A DNA stretch of 9,028 nucleotides from Candidatus Krumholzibacteriota bacterium (GTDB taxonomy: Bacteria; Krumholzibacteriota; Krumholzibacteriia; Krumholzibacteriales; Krumholzibacteriaceae): assembly GCA_030630165.1 (NCBI GenBank), contig DAOVNN010000101.1, forward strand, positions 1 through 9,028, written 5' to 3'. Numbering within the stretch: the stretch's first letter is position 1; every line of letters begins with the position of its first letter. Both the position numbers and the translations under genes were made by a program. The notes under the pieces are model-generated. The model did no database searches and was not told the origin of the DNA. It saw nothing but the letters and a program-made list of their open reading frames with translations. Below, piece by piece: positions 6,272 to 9,028 of this stretch.

Positions 6272-7117
6272 ATGGATGTCTTTCATTTTGAAGAAATCGT
6301 CAAGTCGGAAAGGCTGTCCAGGAGACACATCGATCATATCGGCCGTCTGACAGGAGAATCGTCCTGTCCGAAATGCGGAAGCCCTAAAAGCCGCAAGACC
6401 GAGGAAGGACACCAAAGAAAATGCTCCGAATGCGGATATAAATACAGGTTATATTCCGGCAGGTGGTTCGGAGAGGTCAACCTCCCCGCAAGAACATGGC
6501 TGTGGATCGTCAAACTTTTCGAGATGGAGTTGACCTCGACAAGGATCGCGGAAGAAACTGAGGTCATCTACCCTACAGTTCTGAAAGCGACCGCAACGAT
6601 CAGAAAGGCCATCGCTGCTTCGACGGATCATGGCCTGGAAATTCTCATGAACGGTGGCAGAAACCGGAAGATCCCCGTATTCCATTACGCCGATGAAGCG
6701 AACGAGCAGGCCGGATTGATTCCCCTGCCGGAAAAACATATTCATCTGCTGGAAAGGCTCGGGTGTGGCCACCTGATCTGTACGGACAAATCGATCACCT
6801 ATAATTCACTGGAGTGCGGCGGCGTCACGCATCACGTCGTCGACAGCGGAAAAGGATTTCCGCATTTCAGGACCTACCTCGCCTATCCCAAAGGGGTCTG
6901 GGCCCGTATAAAGGAGCAGCTGCGGAAATATCACAGTGTAAAGGATAAAAACCTTCCTCTATATATACTGGAGATGGAGTTCCGGATAAACAACAGGGAC
7001 AGCGGACTTTTCGAAAAGCTTGTAGAAAGCCTCTGCCGCAGTATTCCCCGGGAACTGCGCCCATCTGGCACGAATACGAGCGCGCCGACGGGTCGACCAA
7101 CAACCGTTCGAGCATGA
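6272..7117 (+). CDS. IS1595-type transposase relative, apparently catalytically inactive
   Basis: This gene encodes 281 residues. The ATG at 6272 is preferred over a TTG at 6263; the ribosome site is weak. The order of parts follows IS1595 transposases. First is a zinc ribbon (C32-x2-C35, C51-x2-C54, then YKYRLYSGRWF 57-66). Next is an HTH-like segment TRIAEETEVIYPTVLKATAT (90-109). Last is an RNase H-like core with TDKSITYNSL (171-180), THHVVDSGKGF (186-196), GVWARIKEQLRKYHSV (208-223) and LPLYILEMEFRINNR (228-242). Active members carry an early DE[ST]Y-GG acidic motif and an H-x-N-x-I-E-x-x-W motif. Here the first segment seems deleted (between about 122 and 134), and the position of the last Glu reads AYPKGVW, that is Lys207. 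Only D172 of the expected triad is recognisable. No terminal inverted repeats or target duplication were seen. Likely a fossil or a DNA-binding protein adapted to a host role. Confidence 0.82.
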   Translation: MDVFHFEEIVKSERLSRRHIDHIGRLTGESSCPKCGSPKSRKTEEGHQRKCSECGYKYRLYSGRWFGEVNLPARTWLWIVKLFEMELTSTRIAEETEVIYPTVLKATATIRKAIAASTDHGLEILMNGGRNRKIPVFHYADEANEQAGLIPLPEKHIHLLERLGCGHLICTDKSITYNSLECGGVTHHVVDSGKGFPHFRTYLAYPKGVWARIKEQLRKYHSVKDKNLPLYILEMEFRINNRDSGLFEKLVESLCRSIPRELRPSGTNTSAPTGRPTTVRA

Positions 7118-7155
7118 AAAAGGGGACGCCGGCCGCATCACGCTCCACCGTCCCC
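7117..7155 (-). terminator. Intrinsic terminator of the rhodanese-MauE-barrel operon
   Basis: On the minus strand, GGGGACG (7149-7155) and CGTCCCC (7122-7128) form a 7-bp GC-rich stem with a 20-base loop, followed at once by TTTTT (7117-7121 on plus). It lies about 20 bases after the stop of the barrel gene. It abuts the stop codon of the convergent transposase gene, for which it has no downstream U-run. The long loop lowers confidence. Confidence 0.65.
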
Positions 7156-7174
7156 TGTCATCGATCTTTTCCCT

Positions 7175-7690
7175 TTAGAAGTAAATACGCCCCCCGAGGC
7201 CGCCGTTGATATCGAAGTCGGATGACGGCGCGAGATCGAGGATCGGAACGATCTCAACGAACACAGCGATCGGCAAGTCATCGAAGTAGTACTCGATCCC
7301 TATCGGGAACCTGATGCCGATCTGATCGTCAGCTTCGTCCCGGAATACTATCCTGCCCCCGACACCAAAGTAGAGGGGCAGCGCTCCCTTGCTGACATTA
7401 AAAATGCCGAATCTGTGGATGAGATAATCGGCATGTATATGAAAATGCCCGTTCCCGGAGAACGACCATGCCACGCCCAGGTCGAATGCTGTATTGGCCG
7501 ATGTCCACATCTTCGCGCTCAGGCCGGTCGGCTCTCCGAGGATCACTCCGATACCGATATTTCCATGATCGAAGCTCGACGACGACTTGGTCGAACCTGC
7601 CGTATCTTCCTGGGCGGCGACGGCGGAGACCATAAGGCCCATGAAGAATACGGAGACAAGCGCTGTCTGGAAACTCTTCCTGATATTCAT
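7175..7690 (-). CDS. Small outer-membrane beta-barrel-like protein
   Basis: This gene encodes 171 residues. AAAGGG lies six bases before the ATG, overlapping the stop of the upstream gene. Residues 1-26 are a Sec signal peptide (NIRK, VFFMGLM core, AVAA before Q27). A Ser-rich linker (31-39) precedes repeated amphipathic strands: GNIGIGVILGEPTGLSAKMW (43-62), TAFDLGVAWSF (67-77), FHIHADYLIHRF (83-94), LPLYFGVGGRIVF (104-116), IGIRFPIGIEYYF (124-136), IAVFVEIVPILDLAP (141-155), and a last strand GGLGGRIYF ending in Tyr-Phe, a typical BAM recognition end. The ILGEPTGLSAK and DFDINGG pieces recall small DUF3996-like barrel proteins found in spirochaetes and other diderms; that resemblance is from memory. 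It is the third gene of the operon, three bases after the MauE-like gene. Precise function unknown. Confidence 0.82.
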   Translation of the reverse strand: MNIRKSFQTALVSVFFMGLMVSAVAAQEDTAGSTKSSSSFDHGNIGIGVILGEPTGLSAKMWTSANTAFDLGVAWSFSGNGHFHIHADYLIHRFGIFNVSKGALPLYFGVGGRIVFRDEADDQIGIRFPIGIEYYFDDLPIAVFVEIVPILDLAPSSDFDINGGLGGRIYF

Positions 7691-7693
7691 CCT

Positions 7694-8206
7694 CTACCCT
7701 TTCTTTCTGCCGACAACAAAACGGTAAGCCGGCGAAAACAGTATGGCGACCGAAAAGACGAGAAAACCCGTGTCTTCGATCAACTTCTTCCATGCGTACA
7801 CAGGGCCGAATCCGCAGCCACAGTCGAAATAGATCTGTCTCAGCGGTGTCCCGTCGGCGGCCATTATAGCAACAGTCCTGTTAGCAATGACAACAATAAA
7901 AACAAGATTCATCGCGGCAAATAACAGGGCGGCGCCCCTCATGAAGATCCCGGTGAGCAGCGCGAGGCCGCACAACAGCTCCATCCAGGGAAGAATGATC
8001 GCGGACAGGTAGAGCAGCGGACCATGCCTGAGGACCTTGTACATCTCTATCTCGTCGGCGAACAACAGGGGCTTGCCGATCTTCTGCAGGGCGGCATATA
8101 TGAATACGGAGGCGACGATCACGCGGAAAGCGAGCAGAAGGAACTGCCGGCGCCCCGTGCCGCCGGGCGCCTCGAAGAAGAGGCCGGATCTCACCTGCTG
8201 GTTCAT
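7694..8206 (-). CDS. MauE/DoxX-like membrane protein
   Basis: This gene encodes 170 residues. The ATG at 8206 overlaps the rhodanese stop as ATGA and has GGAGG seven bases upstream, so a longer in-frame start at 8401 inside the rhodanese gene is rejected. There are four hydrophobic segments: about 22-41 (LLLAFRVIVASVFIYAALQK), 62-86 (with PWMELLCGLALLTG), 89-109, and 146-160. YAALQKIGKP and the P-W-x-E-L segment fit the DoxX/MauE fold. FDCGCGF (127-133) matches the Cys-rich loop of MauE-type proteins, which in methylamine utilisation are linked to disulfide or redox maturation of periplasmic enzymes. Coupling to a rhodanese supports a role in sulfur or thiol chemistry at the inner membrane. 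No other mau genes are present, so a methylamine role is not claimed. Confidence 0.85.
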   Translation of the reverse strand: MNQQVRSGLFFEAPGGTGRRQFLLLAFRVIVASVFIYAALQKIGKPLLFADEIEMYKVLRHGPLLYLSAIILPWMELLCGLALLTGIFMRGAALLFAAMNLVFIVVIANRTVAIMAADGTPLRQIYFDCGCGFGPVYAWKKLIEDTGFLVFSVAILFSPAYRFVVGRKKG

Positions 8207-8730
8207 TCCCAGCCCTCCTCGGGCCCGTACTCGACGGTCAGCCCCGCTTCCGTCCATTTCTCCATACCGCCCATGAAGACACAGAGCTTTGTGTACCCCA
8301 GAGCGTACAGCTCCCTCGCGAGCATCTCGGAATCGTCGCATGACGGCCCGTTGCAGTAGACGACGACCCTGTCGTCGGGACTGAGCCGCGGAAGAACGCA
8401 CTCGAAGTAGCGGCTCATCTCAAAATAGTCGCAGAGCATAGAACCGGGGATGTGTCCCAATTTGTACTCGTCGGGAGTCCGCGCGTCGAGAACCGGATAG
8501 CCCGCATCGATTATCTCGAGGAAATCCTCGAACGACACGAAACAGATCCCGTCGTGATCGTCCGGATCGGTCTCCACCAGAGGCGTATCACCATTATCGT
8601 AAACGGGTACGCCGTCAAGCTTCCGGAACGGATCGATCCCGTTGGCCGAGATCCGGTTGTAAATCAGGCCGGTGACCGTCCCGAGAAGGACCAGGACCAC
8701 CGCCTGCGCTATTGCTCTTTTCATTTTCAT
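8203..8730 (-). CDS. Membrane-anchored single-domain rhodanese
   Basis: The call encodes 175 residues from the ATG at 8730. The N-terminus MKMKRAIAQAVVLVLLGTVT is a signal anchor, placing the domain in the periplasm. The rhodanese fold follows: VSFEDFLEII, YPVLDARTPDEYKLGHIPGS, VVVYCNGPSCDDSEMLAREL, VFMGGMEKWTEAGL. The active-site loop starts at the Cys of VYCNGPSC (C126); a second Cys five residues later could form a disulfide or shuttle sulfur. Rhodaneses move sulfane sulfur or carry persulfide. The start is uncertain: a GTG at 8799 has GGAGG seven bases upstream and would add 23 residues. That extension has codons unlike the rest and overlaps a good promoter whose transcript would begin only a few bases before 8730. 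It is the first gene of the operon, overlapping the MauE-like gene by four bases. Confidence 0.87.
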   Translation of the reverse strand: MKMKRAIAQAVVLVLLGTVTGLIYNRISANGIDPFRKLDGVPVYDNGDTPLVETDPDDHDGICFVSFEDFLEIIDAGYPVLDARTPDEYKLGHIPGSMLCDYFEMSRYFECVLPRLSPDDRVVVYCNGPSCDDSEMLARELYALGYTKLCVFMGGMEKWTEAGLTVEYGPEEGWE

Positions 8731-8740
8731 ATCGGCAGTC

Positions 8741-8769
8741 AATATACAACCGGCACGGGTTAAAATCAA
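8741..8769 (-). promoter_or_regulatory. Promoter-like element of the rhodanese operon
   Basis: On the minus strand, TTGATT (8764-8769) and TATATT (8741-8746) are separated by 17 bases. The predicted start of transcription is only a few bases before the ATG at 8730, so the mRNA would be leaderless or nearly so, in keeping with the lack of a ribosome site there. If the GTG at 8799 is the true start, this element would be internal to the gene and probably not used. Confidence 0.5.
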
Positions 8770-8853
8770 TCCTCGGCGAACAATCGGCTGATAAATCACT
8801 GATACGCCTCCGACAGCCCGATTCGCCCCCTTTTATCATCTTCTCCGTTGAAA

Positions 8854-8966
8854 CTGCGGGTGGGCGTCCAATACAATGCAGACGGTAAATGCCGTTCCAG
8901 CTGCTCGTCGCGACGATCCTGTCCGCGCAATGCACCGACGAGCGGGTCAAAGGCGTACCCTCTGCC
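8854..8966 (+). pseudogene. nth: Fossil of an endonuclease III (nth) gene, N-terminal part only
   Basis: Bases 8892-8948 on the plus strand encode PFQLLVATILSAQCTDERV, the highly conserved early block of endonuclease III, the DNA glycosylase/AP lyase for oxidised pyrimidines. After it, KGVPSAL reads like a decayed NxVTPAL. Upstream in another frame (8869-8880), QYNA and then DGKC resemble the YPDAxC that normally precedes this block, so several codons and the frame have been lost around 8889. A TAA directly precedes the in-frame ATG at 8889 and a stop follows at 8986-8988. The helix-hairpin-helix, catalytic Lys/Asp region and FeS cluster Cys are all absent. It lies in the spacer upstream of the rhodanese operon. 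Confidence 0.75.
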
Positions 8967-8991
8967 CTTCCGCCGAAAAGGGGAAAACTGA

Positions 8992-9028
8992 ATGAATAAG
9001 CCGATCGAAATGGAATACATGACAGTCG
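8992..9028 (+). CDS. Possible start of a plus-strand gene (truncated at window edge)
   Basis: An ATG at 8992 follows AAGGGG by about eight bases and opens MNKPIEMEYMTV to the end of the window. In-frame ATGs at 9010 and 9019 are alternatives. Only 12 codons are visible, so no family can be named. It would be transcribed divergently from the rhodanese operon, with the nth fossil lying in its upstream region. Confidence 0.3.
   Translation, partial: MNKPIEMEYMTV

Noticed and set aside
7117..7155. Dyad beside the transposase stop as an IS terminal inverted repeat
   Set aside because: No matching copy was seen upstream of the transposase, and the stem followed by T5 on the minus strand fits a terminator for the convergent operon.
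7694..8401. A 235-residue form of the MauE-like protein
   Set aside because: The first 65 residues are Arg-rich antisense-frame-like sequence overlapping the rhodanese gene; the ATGA overlap with GGAGG at 8206 is a far better start.
8796..9020. A 74-residue minus-strand frame at the right edge
   Set aside because: It has no domain or ribosome-site support and lies opposite the clear nth fossil.
1..9028. CRISPR arrays, tRNA or rRNA genes
   Set aside because: No regularly spaced direct repeats, cloverleaf-like segments or rRNA-like conserved stretches were recognised on either strand.

Overview
The window looks like chromosomal DNA of a GC-rich, Gram-negative-type bacterium. Supporting this are a lipoprotein with a lipobox, a small outer-membrane-like beta-barrel protein ending in Phe, Sec signal peptides, good GGAGG-type ribosome sites and strongly G/C-ending codons. 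Secreted DUF11 proteins, a YHS lipoprotein, a MauE/DoxX protein and a receiver-less LuxR regulator in one place would suit an uncultured FCB-type or deltaproteobacterial-type lineage. That placement is inference; no rRNA or clade marker is present.

Layout, left to right. Nearly everything is on the minus strand. (1) 1-3212 is a two-gene unit for secreted proteins: a 163-residue single-domain DUF11 protein, then after 101 bases the first 873 residues of a very large repeat-built surface protein that runs off the left edge. Its last visible domain resembles the small protein. (2) 3546-3967 is a monocistronic YHS-domain lipoprotein with a good promoter and a strong intrinsic terminator. (3) 4103-5494 is a likely signalling pair: a LuxR-type HTH protein without a receiver, then a two-helix membrane protein with a cytoplasmic GAF domain and no output domain. 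A possible 37-residue Cys/His-rich mini-protein (5557-5670) lies just upstream. (4) 5671-6271 is an AT-rich intergenic stretch with nested inverted repeats, unlike the rest of the window. (5) 6272-7117, on the plus strand, is an IS1595-type transposase relative that seems to have lost two of its three catalytic acidic residues. (6) 7116-8769 is a compact minus-strand operon: membrane-anchored rhodanese, MauE/DoxX-like protein (ATGA overlap), small beta-barrel protein (3-base gap), then a terminator. (7) 8854-8966, on the plus strand, is a short fossil of an endonuclease III (nth) gene with 19 near-perfect residues. A plus-strand gene may begin at 8992.

Functional reading. The rhodanese-MauE-barrel operon suggests envelope sulfur or redox chemistry linking inner and outer membranes. 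The DUF11 pair suggests a cell-surface or extracellular structure. The LuxR and GAF proteins may form a signalling system without the usual kinase and receiver. The points most worth a second look are the catalytically altered transposase beside an AT-rich dyad region, the nth fossil, the Cys/His mini-ORF and the paired DUF11 proteins.
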